A DNA stretch of 32,711 bases, from the NCBI GenBank assembly GCA_947500005.1, contig CANMQJ010000031.1, positions 1 through 32,711 on the forward strand, in the 5' to 3' direction. The stretch comes from an uncultured Paracoccaceae bacterium. GTDB lineage: Bacteria > Pseudomonadota > Alphaproteobacteria > Rhodobacterales > Rhodobacteraceae. The position numbers and the translations under genes were made by a program. A model generated the notes under the pieces. It did no database searches. It was not told the DNA's origin and saw nothing but the letters and a program-made list of their open reading frames with translations. This document shows positions 15,131-23,467 of the stretch, piece by piece (position 1 is the stretch's first letter; each line of letters starts with the position of its first letter).

Positions 15131-17426
15131 CGTCACTTTCCCCGTGTCCGGCGCCCCGCGCGACGCCCTGAAGCACCGGAAGCAGTGTCACCGCTTGGAT
15201 TTTGCCATTGCTCCGACGGTCAACCACGGTCGTGGCTCCGACCATGCGCAAGGTGCCGGAGGCAAGCCCGCCCCGGGTGGACTCGATGTGATCGAGATCA
15301 TCGGTCAATTGGCCTTCGGCTTCCGCCAGCGGTTCGCCACTGTCTGTGACAAGATGCCAAGGCGACCCGTCACCAGAGGCAATCCGCCGGAACGAGCAGT
15401 CAGGTTGCCGGAAGGCGGCCTCCCAGATCGACAATGCAGGAGCGACCCCGGCGAGCGGACGCAATCCATCCGACCCTGACAAAAGAAGGCCCCCACCGTT
15501 TCCACGCAACCATCTGCTGCCATTCTTTCCAGGCCGCACCATTCCCGCTTGCGCCCTGCCCAGATAAAGGTGTGTGGATGCCCTTGTCGCCCCGACGAAC
15601 AAGACCCGGGCCTCCTCCCGCCAATCGACATCATCGCCGGGCGGAATCGGCGGCAGCATGAGAAGCACGTTCGTTGCTTCCCGCCCCTTTGCACCATGGA
15701 TCGATCCCAACATCGGCCCTGCGGTGCCGACATGATCGCGCGTGTGTCCCACCGGCTCACGTTCAACGGTTTCCGCGATGTCCTGGGGACGAGCTGTTGG
15801 CCCTTTGCCAAGGGACTGAAGGTCAGAAAGAACGTCTTCTTCGACTACACCGAACGGCGCGGGGTGGAGGTCTGCAAGCCGCCGGCGTACATGCTCAAGG
15901 CGGATTGCGGCACCCGGAGCAAGACCAGCGCAAATCGCGCCAACCAGAGGATCGCAGACCGTGGTTTGACCCGACAATTTCAGACGATGCACGCGGGCCG
16001 CCCGCGTCAGCCGAACCGACGCGGCCTCGGTTGCCGCGCGGCCCCGGAAGAGCACCAGGCTATCATCCCGCCACGGGAAAATCTGCCCGATCAGGCTCAC
16101 GCTCGGGTCCGTCGCCACATCCTCGAGCATTTCCCGGATTTCGAGGTAGGTCGAACGGGGATCGCCGTCGGCCTCGAGTAGCATCCGCGCCCGGGAAAAG
16201 AACTGCCGCAAGCTGTCTGATTTCGTCCGATGGTTCGCCGTCAGGGAACGGTCTTCCCAACTGTGTCTGCCTCTGAGCTCGGCATGAAGAGATCCTCCGC
16301 CCTCTTTGTCTCCAGCCCACGATCCGTAGACCGCCTGCGCGCCGTCGCCCAGTATGGTTACGCCAACGTTCGCTGGCAGCGCATCGATCAAAGCGCGACA
16401 GAACATGCGCCGCTCTCCCACGATGTCCTGTGCTTCATCGATTACCAGATGGGAGATGCGTGCCAACTGATCCAACATCGCCTGTTCGCCGTCCGTGATC
16501 GATTTCCGGGCAATGCGGATGGTCCGCTCATGTCCACCGGGCTTTGCATCACCAAGCGTGGTCACAAGGTTCCACGCGAGCGAGTCGATCGTCCCGCACA
16601 TGACACCGCCGGAGTAGGTGTGCTCGGCCAAGGCATGTGAGATACGACGGCCCACCTCTTCGGCGGCGACCCGGGTGAAGGTGATGAGCCGAATGCCTGC
16701 GGGTGGAAGACCTTGCTTCACGAGCTGGATGACACGTTCGGTGGCGGTGTGCGTTTTACCACTACCGGGCCCGGCGGTAACGATTTGTCGTGCACTTGCC
16801 AAGCATTCGATGACTGCTGTTTGCGACGGATCGGCAGCCTTTCCCTCTGTTCGGGGCAAAGGGAAATACTCCCTTAGCCAAGCCGATGAATCCTCGGGGA
16901 TAGGCTTGTCGGGCACGACACCTGCAAGGCACAGCGCCCGCGTTACTCTGTCGGAGGATATCGCGTCCATCGACCAGACACCTGCGTCCAGGATTTGCCA
17001 GAGCACTGCAATGTCAGAGCCTGAAAGCTCGCCGGCCCAGTCGAGGAAACTGACGACATCGGATGGGACCACATCTGTTGTCCGCAACAGGCCATGGAGT
17101 TCACCTTGAGATGGGTCGCCCCCAAGTAAGATGCATCGATCCCCCTGATACAGCAACGACACCATTCGCCGTTTGACCAAGACCTTGTCACCATAGGATT
17201 TGCCGGAACCGAGATCGCCGCACGCCAGCAAAGCTGACACGATAATCTGTGCGTGCTGCTTTGCTGCCGCTTCGGAAAAACCGTCTGCTACGGCAGCCGT
17301 CGTCAGACCTGCGATTGCCCGGGAAGCCGGCACCGCCCCCAGATCATGGACGTCCCTGCGCAACTGCGCGGCGAGCTTTTGAATTGGCGCGATGGCTTCC
17401 CGGGTTTCGGCATCAGTGTTTTGCAT
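15120..17426 (-). CDS. UvrD/PcrA-like SF1 helicase with unusual N-terminus
   Basis: A protein of 768 residues from ATG 17426. The frame is open upstream to 17612, but that extension would run into the divergent gene at 17533, so the shorter form is preferred. The helicase core starts late: TAGPGSGKT at 217-225, FTRVAAEEVG near 250, DEAQD at 330-334, LGDGAQAVYG near 355, ANHRTKS near 395, GSIHGAKGRE near 590, and FVGATRAS near 620. The first 210 residues match no family I know; they contain GDLGSGKS near residues 70-77, which satisfies the Walker A pattern, possibly by chance. UvrD is not a standard DISARM component, yet this gene overlaps drmA and leads the operon, so it probably works with DrmAB. 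Confidence 0.87.
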   Translation of the reverse strand: MQNTDAETREAIAPIQKLAAQLRRDVHDLGAVPASRAIAGLTTAAVADGFSEAAAKQHAQIIVSALLACGDLGSGKSYGDKVLVKRRMVSLLYQGDRCILLGGDPSQGELHGLLRTTDVVPSDVVSFLDWAGELSGSDIAVLWQILDAGVWSMDAISSDRVTRALCLAGVVPDKPIPEDSSAWLREYFPLPRTEGKAADPSQTAVIECLASARQIVTAGPGSGKTHTATERVIQLVKQGLPPAGIRLITFTRVAAEEVGRRISHALAEHTYSGGVMCGTIDSLAWNLVTTLGDAKPGGHERTIRIARKSITDGEQAMLDQLARISHLVIDEAQDIVGERRMFCRALIDALPANVGVTILGDGAQAVYGSWAGDKEGGGSLHAELRGRHSWEDRSLTANHRTKSDSLRQFFSRARMLLEADGDPRSTYLEIREMLEDVATDPSVSLIGQIFPWRDDSLVLFRGRAATEAASVRLTRAARVHRLKLSGQTTVCDPLVGAICAGLAPGAAIRLEHVRRRLADLHPAPFGVVEEDVLSDLQSLGKGPTARPQDIAETVEREPVGHTRDHVGTAGPMLGSIHGAKGREATNVLLMLPPIPPGDDVDWREEARVLFVGATRASTHLYLGRAQAGMVRPGKNGSRWLRGNGGGLLLSGSDGLRPLAGVAPALSIWEAAFRQPDCSFRRIASGDGSPWHLVTDSGEPLAEAEGQLTDDLDHIESTRGGLASGTLRMVGATTVVDRRSNGKIQAVTLLPVLQGVARGAGHGESDDDQ

Positions 17427-17532
17427 TCCGCGTTGTACTCGACCTAAAGTAATGACATGCCTATTGAAAATTGCCGCGAACCGCTTCAACCATGTAGCAC
17501 CATTATTGGCGTCTGCGTGACGAAATGAAAAG
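17427..17532. promoter_or_regulatory. Divergent promoter region between the UvrD-like and 979-residue genes
   Basis: This 106-base gap is the only place from which both divergent operons could start. It is richer in A/T than the surrounding coding DNA. TTGAAA at 17464-17469 is a possible -35 box for the plus strand, but no convincing -10 follows at the right distance. No operator-like palindrome or regulator gene is seen, so the two units may be expressed constitutively or by read-through of a shared control region. Confidence 0.4.
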
Positions 17533-20472
17533 ATGAATGACTTGTTTGCCAGTGAGAATCTGCTGGCGCAGATTTTTTCGGACCTGTCCCGGCAACGGGA
17601 TGGCGGAACCATCTATCTAATCGAACACGGCCTCGCTCGCGACGAAATCGAGCAATTACTGTACCACGTCAGCCAGCGGGCTGCGCTGCATCAGTTCACC
17701 AAGCGGGCGTGGCAGGACTTACCACTGTCGCTTGCGGTATTCGTAACCGAGATCGGCTATGAATATAGAGGGACAGGGACCGACTTCTGGCCATTGGTTG
17801 AGTCGGCAATCAAGATCGACATCCCAATAACGCAACGAGGCGTGATCTCCGATCTGTTCCGGGACTGCGCGAGACGGTTCGGAACCGCACGACCTTTTGA
17901 CGATGCCTGGTCCTCTGCATTTCCGCATATTGCATGGCCCGTACGGAATGCCATGGTTCCGCGTGAGATCCATGGCTCCTTGGCACGGCTTGTCAGGGAG
18001 TTCCTCAGCCAGACGCGAAGTCTAAGTGTAACCCGCGCCGCGCTGCCGGGCCTGCGGGAACTCGCCCGAGGCTTCGGTTCGCGACGGCTGGAATCCTGGC
18101 TTCAGGATGACGACCTTGCGCTTGCGGTCATAGGCCATCTCGTCTCCGGTCGGACAGGCGACTTGGGTATGGAACCTGGATTCCTTCAACGCCTCACCAA
18201 CGACTTACGCTCCGAAAGCGAGGTCAGGCGCCTCGAGCGCGCCATCAAGGCGCGGCGACTTGCGCGGCATCAGGGGTTGGGGAGTCTTCCCAAGGCGACT
18301 TACGAGCTTCTGCTCAATGATGCCGAAGCCCGCGGCTTGGCCGTGAGAGGACCGAGCCTCACCCCTGCCGAACTCGAAGCCGTCAGGTCGGAAGTCGATG
18401 CACCGCTGTCGAATTTGACGGTCACCGTCGGTGCGCGATCCACGACGCTCGAACGTTTCCTTTGTGGCGATGCGGTCTTCATCGGACGTCCGATTGGAGA
18501 AGTCCCCCGCCCTCAGATCAGTGAAATCGAGGTCCCGCCTTGGCTGGAAGCCGTCATCATTCCCGCTCCGGCATTGCTCTTCAGGGACGAGGGCGACGAT
18601 GGCTATCAGACTCAACTCAGACCCACTGACAGCGTGACACCCGGCGTCTCATTTTACGAGGCGGTTCTTGAGGGACTGACCTCCGATGATTGGGGAGATG
18701 GCCTTTACCATTTCACGAGCGGAACGCCGGAGGGCAATGCCGTATTGGCTCGGCATGGCATCCATGTCGAAGCCGCGCAATTCGTCGACTTCCTCGGCGG
18801 CTTGACCCTTCGCCACGATGGCTCCACCGTAAGCCAGGCCTCGGGACGGTCGGTTCAGGCGCGTCCGAGGACACCGGTTACAATTTTTGCAGAGCGTCTC
18901 GACCAAGCGGAAAGCATCGAGTTCCGGCTTTCCGACGACCGATGGCACAGCTTGCCGATGACCGATGGGATCTGGACGCTGTCCCCACTCGACGCCTCGA
19001 AGGTTGCGCCGATTGACCTCGTTTTTCGCGATATCGAACCGCCTGCTCCTGCAAGCCTGTCCCTTCAACCTGGTGAAATCGGTCTCGCGGAAATTGCGCG
19101 CGGCGCCGGGGCGCTGCATCTGTCGACTCCGATCACGCTGCATGACGTAGACCTCGACATCAACTTGAAATCCAGTGACGGCCAGTCCAGTGCCGTGCGT
19201 ATCCGCGCGCCGAGCTCGCCCATGCGGATTGCTTTCGACCGCCCCGAGTTTGCCGAGATTCGGGCCGTAGCCCGTCTTTGGACCGGGGGCGGCATGCACG
19301 GCCGCCTGCAGGCCTGCGCAGAAGGGCTGGACACCAATGTCTGGGCACTGGCGGCTCCGGAACCAGAGTGGAAGTATGATCGCCGAAGCGGAAAATGGAC
19401 CGCGGAAGGGCAAGAGTCGGTGGGTTCACTCATCAGCGATCCCATGACATCGTGCACGGCGTTTCAATCTTGCACGATGTCGTCCGCCGCCTTGTCGTCG
19501 GAGTATGGTCTACTCCGTCCGGCCGGGGGAAGCGACGGCGCCTTGCGCAGCTGCGTTCTGGTGGAGCCCGAGGCCGGCAGCCATCTCGGCAGCATGCCCC
19601 GCGCCTCGGCGGGTCCAATTCACCGCCTCGCTGAAACCCAAAATGATACGTGCGGCCTGACGGAAGGGATTGAAGCTTATCTCAGCTGGAGCCTCGCCTC
19701 GGCTGGAACCGTAGTAGGTGAAGGTCTCCGGTCCAGTGCCCGCCGAAAACTCGAGGATCGGCTCGTCGCCGCGCTCTGCGGTGATCTCTGGATGAAGACG
19801 GAAAAGTCCTGTCGCGGACTTGGGACAGGCTTTCACCGGCGGCTGGTCGCCGAAGCAATGAAGACCGACTTGGTCTGTGGCACCTCAGCCTTTTCTCCGC
19901 TGGATGACGATCAAAAGCACGAACTCGCCGGCTATCTCGAAGACTGCTTCCGCCGAATACTGCCTGCGCCGGATCTGATCGTAATTCCCGACGGAGAGAT
20001 GTGGCCGGAGATGGACGATGCGGTCCTTGATGCGTGGGAGATGCTTTCGGAGAAGGCTATGTCTACAGGTGCTGCTGAGCTCGAATTCGATGCCGGCAAC
20101 GCTGATGGCAGTTGGCAGAAACTCGTCGCGCGTGCCCGTGACGCCGCCCGCCTTCCCGAGTTGTCCGCACTTGTGCTGCCCTCGCAACGCGCTGAAAGCC
20201 TCGAAAGGGTGCCTTACGAATCCAGTCATCTGGACGACCTGATTGCCACCCTGGTGTCCAGCCATGTGGATGTTCAGTCCAGAAGCGGGCGCTGGATCAC
20301 ACCCGCTGACTTGCGTGCTTTGTTGTACCTTTTCCTTTCCCCGGAACGGGTCATGGATGACCAGGAGTGGAGGGGTAGACTGTTGCGCTTCGGCGCGGAC
20401 CGCTTCACCGCGCGTGCCGTGCGGTATGCCGTCTTGCGCTATCGTGCGATAATGAATGTTGATCTTTCATGA
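17533..20472 (+). CDS. Large protein of unknown function coupled to a SNF2-like helicase
   Basis: I do not recognise this 979-residue protein. It has no signal peptide, membrane segment, Walker motif or clear nuclease motif. Residues 1-220 look mostly helical, with a conserved-looking aromatic segment (YEYRGTGTDFWPLVE near 77-91 and AFPHIAWPVR near 130). Residues 260-560 look rich in beta strands, including a histidine-containing stretch (LTLRHDGSTVS) and two stretches that could be Ig-like sandwiches. The C-terminal 350 residues are again helical. Its stop overlaps the next start as ATGA, so it is made together with the helicase and probably forms a complex with it. It could be a scaffold, DNA-end sensor or inhibitor, but nothing in the sequence decides this. 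Confidence 0.8.
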   Translation: MNDLFASENLLAQIFSDLSRQRDGGTIYLIEHGLARDEIEQLLYHVSQRAALHQFTKRAWQDLPLSLAVFVTEIGYEYRGTGTDFWPLVESAIKIDIPITQRGVISDLFRDCARRFGTARPFDDAWSSAFPHIAWPVRNAMVPREIHGSLARLVREFLSQTRSLSVTRAALPGLRELARGFGSRRLESWLQDDDLALAVIGHLVSGRTGDLGMEPGFLQRLTNDLRSESEVRRLERAIKARRLARHQGLGSLPKATYELLLNDAEARGLAVRGPSLTPAELEAVRSEVDAPLSNLTVTVGARSTTLERFLCGDAVFIGRPIGEVPRPQISEIEVPPWLEAVIIPAPALLFRDEGDDGYQTQLRPTDSVTPGVSFYEAVLEGLTSDDWGDGLYHFTSGTPEGNAVLARHGIHVEAAQFVDFLGGLTLRHDGSTVSQASGRSVQARPRTPVTIFAERLDQAESIEFRLSDDRWHSLPMTDGIWTLSPLDASKVAPIDLVFRDIEPPAPASLSLQPGEIGLAEIARGAGALHLSTPITLHDVDLDINLKSSDGQSSAVRIRAPSSPMRIAFDRPEFAEIRAVARLWTGGGMHGRLQACAEGLDTNVWALAAPEPEWKYDRRSGKWTAEGQESVGSLISDPMTSCTAFQSCTMSSAALSSEYGLLRPAGGSDGALRSCVLVEPEAGSHLGSMPRASAGPIHRLAETQNDTCGLTEGIEAYLSWSLASAGTVVGEGLRSSARRKLEDRLVAALCGDLWMKTEKSCRGLGTGFHRRLVAEAMKTDLVCGTSAFSPLDDDQKHELAGYLEDCFRRILPAPDLIVIPDGEMWPEMDDAVLDAWEMLSEKAMSTGAAELEFDAGNADGSWQKLVARARDAARLPELSALVLPSQRAESLERVPYESSHLDDLIATLVSSHVDVQSRSGRWITPADLRALLYLFLSPERVMDDQEWRGRLLRFGADRFTARAVRYAVLRYRAIMNVDLS

Positions 20473-23255
20473 ATACGTTTCACCTTGCCCAGTCGGGCTT
20501 TCACGCCCTCGAACGACTCGTCGCAGCCGAATCCTGGGAAATGGGTGGTGCACTCGGCGTCGCGGCTGACCCTTACCCACATCAGATCGCAAACCTGCGC
20601 CGCATCCTTGCCGACACGGAAATACGTCACTTGCTCGCCGATGAGGTTGGCATGGGCAAGACGGTGCAAGCCTTGATGATCCTCAATATCCTGCGCAGGC
20701 GCGATCCGTCCTTGCGGGTCGCAATCGTTGCGCCGGAACGCATCTGCTATCAGTGGCAGGTCGAACTTTCGGCGCGCGGCCATGTAGTCGCCCGCATCCT
20801 GACGGACACAGATGAAGAGCAGGAGTATCCCGATGGCGAAGGCTATGTCCACCTGATCAAAGCTGACATGGTCCGCAGGCAACCGGCACGTCCCTCACCG
20901 GAAGACTATGACATGCTCATCGTGGACGAGATCCACGCCATGAACCTTGAAGACGCCGCATTCCTTTCCAGCCTGTGCCGAGAGCGGCGCGACGCACCAC
21001 GGTTCAGACATGTCCTGCTGTTGACTGCAACGCCGCGTCTTGGCAATCCCGCGTGGGCGCGGGCAGTCATCGGTGCGATCGAGCCGGAACGCTCTGGAAT
21101 CGCCAATCTTCTCGGCCGCGAGCCCTTGGACTTTATTGTTGAAGACGCCGCTGCGGCACAGGCGCGCGTTTCGGACGGCACTCTCTCCGCCGCAGCCTAC
21201 AGGACAGCCTTCGCGGCAGATCGCCGAATCCTTCGCCAGACGCGAAGCCAATGGCCCGGCATTGCACCGACGCGAAAGGTATACACGGTCCGAACCGCGC
21301 CCTCCGATGCCGAAATGCCAAAGATCTTGCTGCAAGACGCAGCCTGCCGCGACGGTCGGGACACCCCGATAGACGCGGCACCATGGCTGCAGTGCCGTCA
21401 AATGTTCCGTGCCGGATCAAGCCTGCGTGACGTCCTGCGCCACCGAGCCTTCGCGGCGCATCCTGATTTGCGTGACGAGGTTGAGTCCACCCTGTCGCGC
21501 AATCCCGGTAACGCGTTGTTCGACGACCTGTGCGACGAGTTGCTGGGCTTCTGGCAAAAGAATCCAGAGCGGCGCATTATCGTCGTCGCCGGCGACACAC
21601 CCACCGTGGACATGCTGGAACGGCGCCTGTCCGACATGTTCCCGCACCTCTCAGACGGCGGCATTGCAACGATGCGTGGCCGCCACAACACCGATCTGGT
21701 GGATGTCGTCGGCGCAGTGCAGAGCGAGTCCACTGTCCTGATCATGGAGGAGTTTGTCGAGGCGGGCCTCAACCTACACAACTTCGCCGCCGATATGATC
21801 TTCTACAACCTGCCATGGCAGGCCTCGCGAATCGACCAGCTCGTCGGTCGTCTCGACCGGCTGCGGTCCGGCGGGCTCGTTGCTTACATGAAAGACCGGA
21901 CCGTTGGCACGATCGGCATATGGCGCATGGTTGTTGCCGGTTCGGCAGATGAGAGGGTGCTTGAAGCTCTCGACCTCCTCGATGTCTTCGAGCAACCCTT
22001 GCCATACCTCGACGAAGCCCTGTCCCAACGTATCGACAGGATCATCACCGACGCAGCGGCTGGTCGGGCCAATTTCAGGCAGGCTGCATGTGAACTGAAA
22101 AGAGAGCTCTCTTTCGGTCTGAATCCCTCTGGAGGGAGCGTTGTTTCGGCTGATGCGGATACTTCGGATGACATCAGCAGGATCGTTGGCAACATTCGCG
22201 CGTCCGAACATGCTGGAAACGCCTGGTTGCGCCTATTGCACGTCAGTGGAGCATTGAAAGGCGGGTTTCCAATCGCCAACGATGGAGAACGCGTCGCGAC
22301 ACTGTCTTTGCCGCCGCTTTTGGAAAATTGCCCGTATAAACTCGGTGCGATGACAACGCGCGAAGCGGAGGTCTTCCGCTGGCGCCGTGATCGCCTTGGA
22401 AAGCCACCCAAAAAAGATGTCGTTCTGCCAAAGGATCGCCTCGGCAAACGGGCGCGTTTCTTTTCGACCGGCGACGAACTGCATGATGACTTGGTCCATC
22501 AGGCATACGCAACCTTGAAAGCAGGCACGATTTCGCCGATCCCGGTCGGTGTCCACTTGTCCGACGAAACACTGACTTCAGATCTGGTCGGGAAAACACT
22601 GATATTCGTTCGCAGCGCATGGCGGCCATCATTGCTGAAAGACAAGCAACTCAGAGTGCGCGACGACGATGCTCCTGCCGTGCGCGTGGGACGCCTTTCA
22701 GACCGCCGGTGGATTTCTATGCTGTTCCCCGACACCGTCACGACGCGTTGCCTCGTGGTCTCCGCTGACGGGACGGTCGAGGTCGGGACCGACAAGATCG
22801 CTCGAACCCTCCTTGGCGAAGGCTGCAAACCGACAACGAACCGTCAGATTCAAAAAACGATTACGCCTTTTCGCGAAATTCAGAAGTTTGTCACCGCACT
22901 GGAACGCGAGATGATCCAGGAAGCAAACCTGCGCCTTGGAAATTTGCGCGAGGAAGCAACGGCAGCCTTTTCAGACAGAAGGCAGATACTGACGTCTGAG
23001 ACCGAAACATATGTTCGATGGAAGCAACTCAGCATCGAGCAATTACGCTCACGCAAAATCCAGGACCGGCAACAGATCCAGATGAATGAAGGGCAGGCCG
23101 CCGCCGAACAGCGACGCATGGAGGCGCGAATATCAGGAATGACGGACCGGTTGCGGAATCTCGAAGACGCGCTTGCGAACCTCGCCCACTACTCGATGTC
23201 GGAGACTTTCGTCATCATGGTGAGAGTGCTTCCGTCGGCCCACCTCGGGGGCTGA
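20469..23255 (+). CDS. SNF2-like DEAD/DEAH helicase (resembles DpdE/RapA-type)
   Basis: A 928-residue SF2 enzyme. Motifs: PYPHQIANLRRIL (35-47), Walker A ADEVGMGKTVQA (57-68), APERICYQW (88-96), Walker B VDEIHAM (152-158), LLLTATPRLG (183-192), then a second lobe with FVEAGLNLHNF (429-439) and QLVGRLDRL (457-465). Residues 790-915 are rich in Glu, Gln and Arg and look like a coiled coil. It belongs to a different branch from the SNF2 gene at 7925. The early PHQ motif and DEVGMGKT recall helicases of phage-defence gene sets such as DpdE and DrmD, but I cannot assign it to either. Its start lies within the stop codon of the unknown 979-residue gene. Confidence 0.85.
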   Translation: MNTFHLAQSGFHALERLVAAESWEMGGALGVAADPYPHQIANLRRILADTEIRHLLADEVGMGKTVQALMILNILRRRDPSLRVAIVAPERICYQWQVELSARGHVVARILTDTDEEQEYPDGEGYVHLIKADMVRRQPARPSPEDYDMLIVDEIHAMNLEDAAFLSSLCRERRDAPRFRHVLLLTATPRLGNPAWARAVIGAIEPERSGIANLLGREPLDFIVEDAAAAQARVSDGTLSAAAYRTAFAADRRILRQTRSQWPGIAPTRKVYTVRTAPSDAEMPKILLQDAACRDGRDTPIDAAPWLQCRQMFRAGSSLRDVLRHRAFAAHPDLRDEVESTLSRNPGNALFDDLCDELLGFWQKNPERRIIVVAGDTPTVDMLERRLSDMFPHLSDGGIATMRGRHNTDLVDVVGAVQSESTVLIMEEFVEAGLNLHNFAADMIFYNLPWQASRIDQLVGRLDRLRSGGLVAYMKDRTVGTIGIWRMVVAGSADERVLEALDLLDVFEQPLPYLDEALSQRIDRIITDAAAGRANFRQAACELKRELSFGLNPSGGSVVSADADTSDDISRIVGNIRASEHAGNAWLRLLHVSGALKGGFPIANDGERVATLSLPPLLENCPYKLGAMTTREAEVFRWRRDRLGKPPKKDVVLPKDRLGKRARFFSTGDELHDDLVHQAYATLKAGTISPIPVGVHLSDETLTSDLVGKTLIFVRSAWRPSLLKDKQLRVRDDDAPAVRVGRLSDRRWISMLFPDTVTTRCLVVSADGTVEVGTDKIARTLLGEGCKPTTNRQIQKTITPFREIQKFVTALEREMIQEANLRLGNLREEATAAFSDRRQILTSETETYVRWKQLSIEQLRSRKIQDRQQIQMNEGQAAAEQRRMEARISGMTDRLRNLEDALANLAHYSMSETFVIMVRVLPSAHLGG

Positions 23256-23263
23256 ATTTTTTT
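23238..23263 (+). terminator. Possible weak intrinsic terminator at the island's right end
   Basis: GCCC and GGGC flank a seven-base loop over 23238-23252, overlapping the helicase stop codon, and a run of seven T follows at 23257-23263. The stem is only four pairs and three or four bases separate it from the T run, so the call is weak. Confidence 0.3.
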
Positions 23264-23361
23264 CAAAAAGGGCGGACAGCGGAAGTTCGCTGCGGTAAAA
23301 AATTGTCTGTCGGCTAAAGCGGGAGCAGACATTCAGGCACTTGAGATGCCGGATTTCGCAG

Positions 23362-23455
23362 CGTTTCGAGAAATGGTTTAGACACCTGTTTCGCGTTTCA
23401 AGGGCGCGGCAATGCCGCGTGGTAGAGAAAAGTGGTTCGACATTTTCTCGAAACG
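23362..23455. repeat. Perfect 12-bp inverted repeat at the right edge of the island
   Basis: CGTTTCGAGAAA at 23362-23373 is the exact reverse complement of TTTCTCGAAACG at 23444-23455, with 70 bases between. Each arm is also followed on the plus strand by TTTAGAC (23377-23383 and 23457-23463). The pair lies in the 212-base gap between the last island gene and the first ordinary gene. The gap also carries a segment around 23268-23340 of a kind I have seen between genes in Rhodobacteraceae, so a dispersed intergenic repeat is one explanation. Confidence 0.6.
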
Positions 23456-23467
23456 ATTTAGACGGGC

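Noticed and set aside
17427..17612. Upstream extension of the UvrD-like protein to 17612
   Set aside because: It would overlap the start of the divergent 979-residue gene and the extra residues show no family character; ATG 17426 gives a sensible divergent promoter gap.
20469..23255. A Dpd (7-deazaguanine DNA modification) system
   Set aside because: Only one helicase resembles a Dpd component; no DpdA, DpdB or DpdC and no deazaguanine synthesis gene is seen in the window.
3901..23255. A BREX, Zorya or Druantia system
   Set aside because: No PglZ, BrxL, MotAB-like proteins or DruE-type helicase is recognisable.
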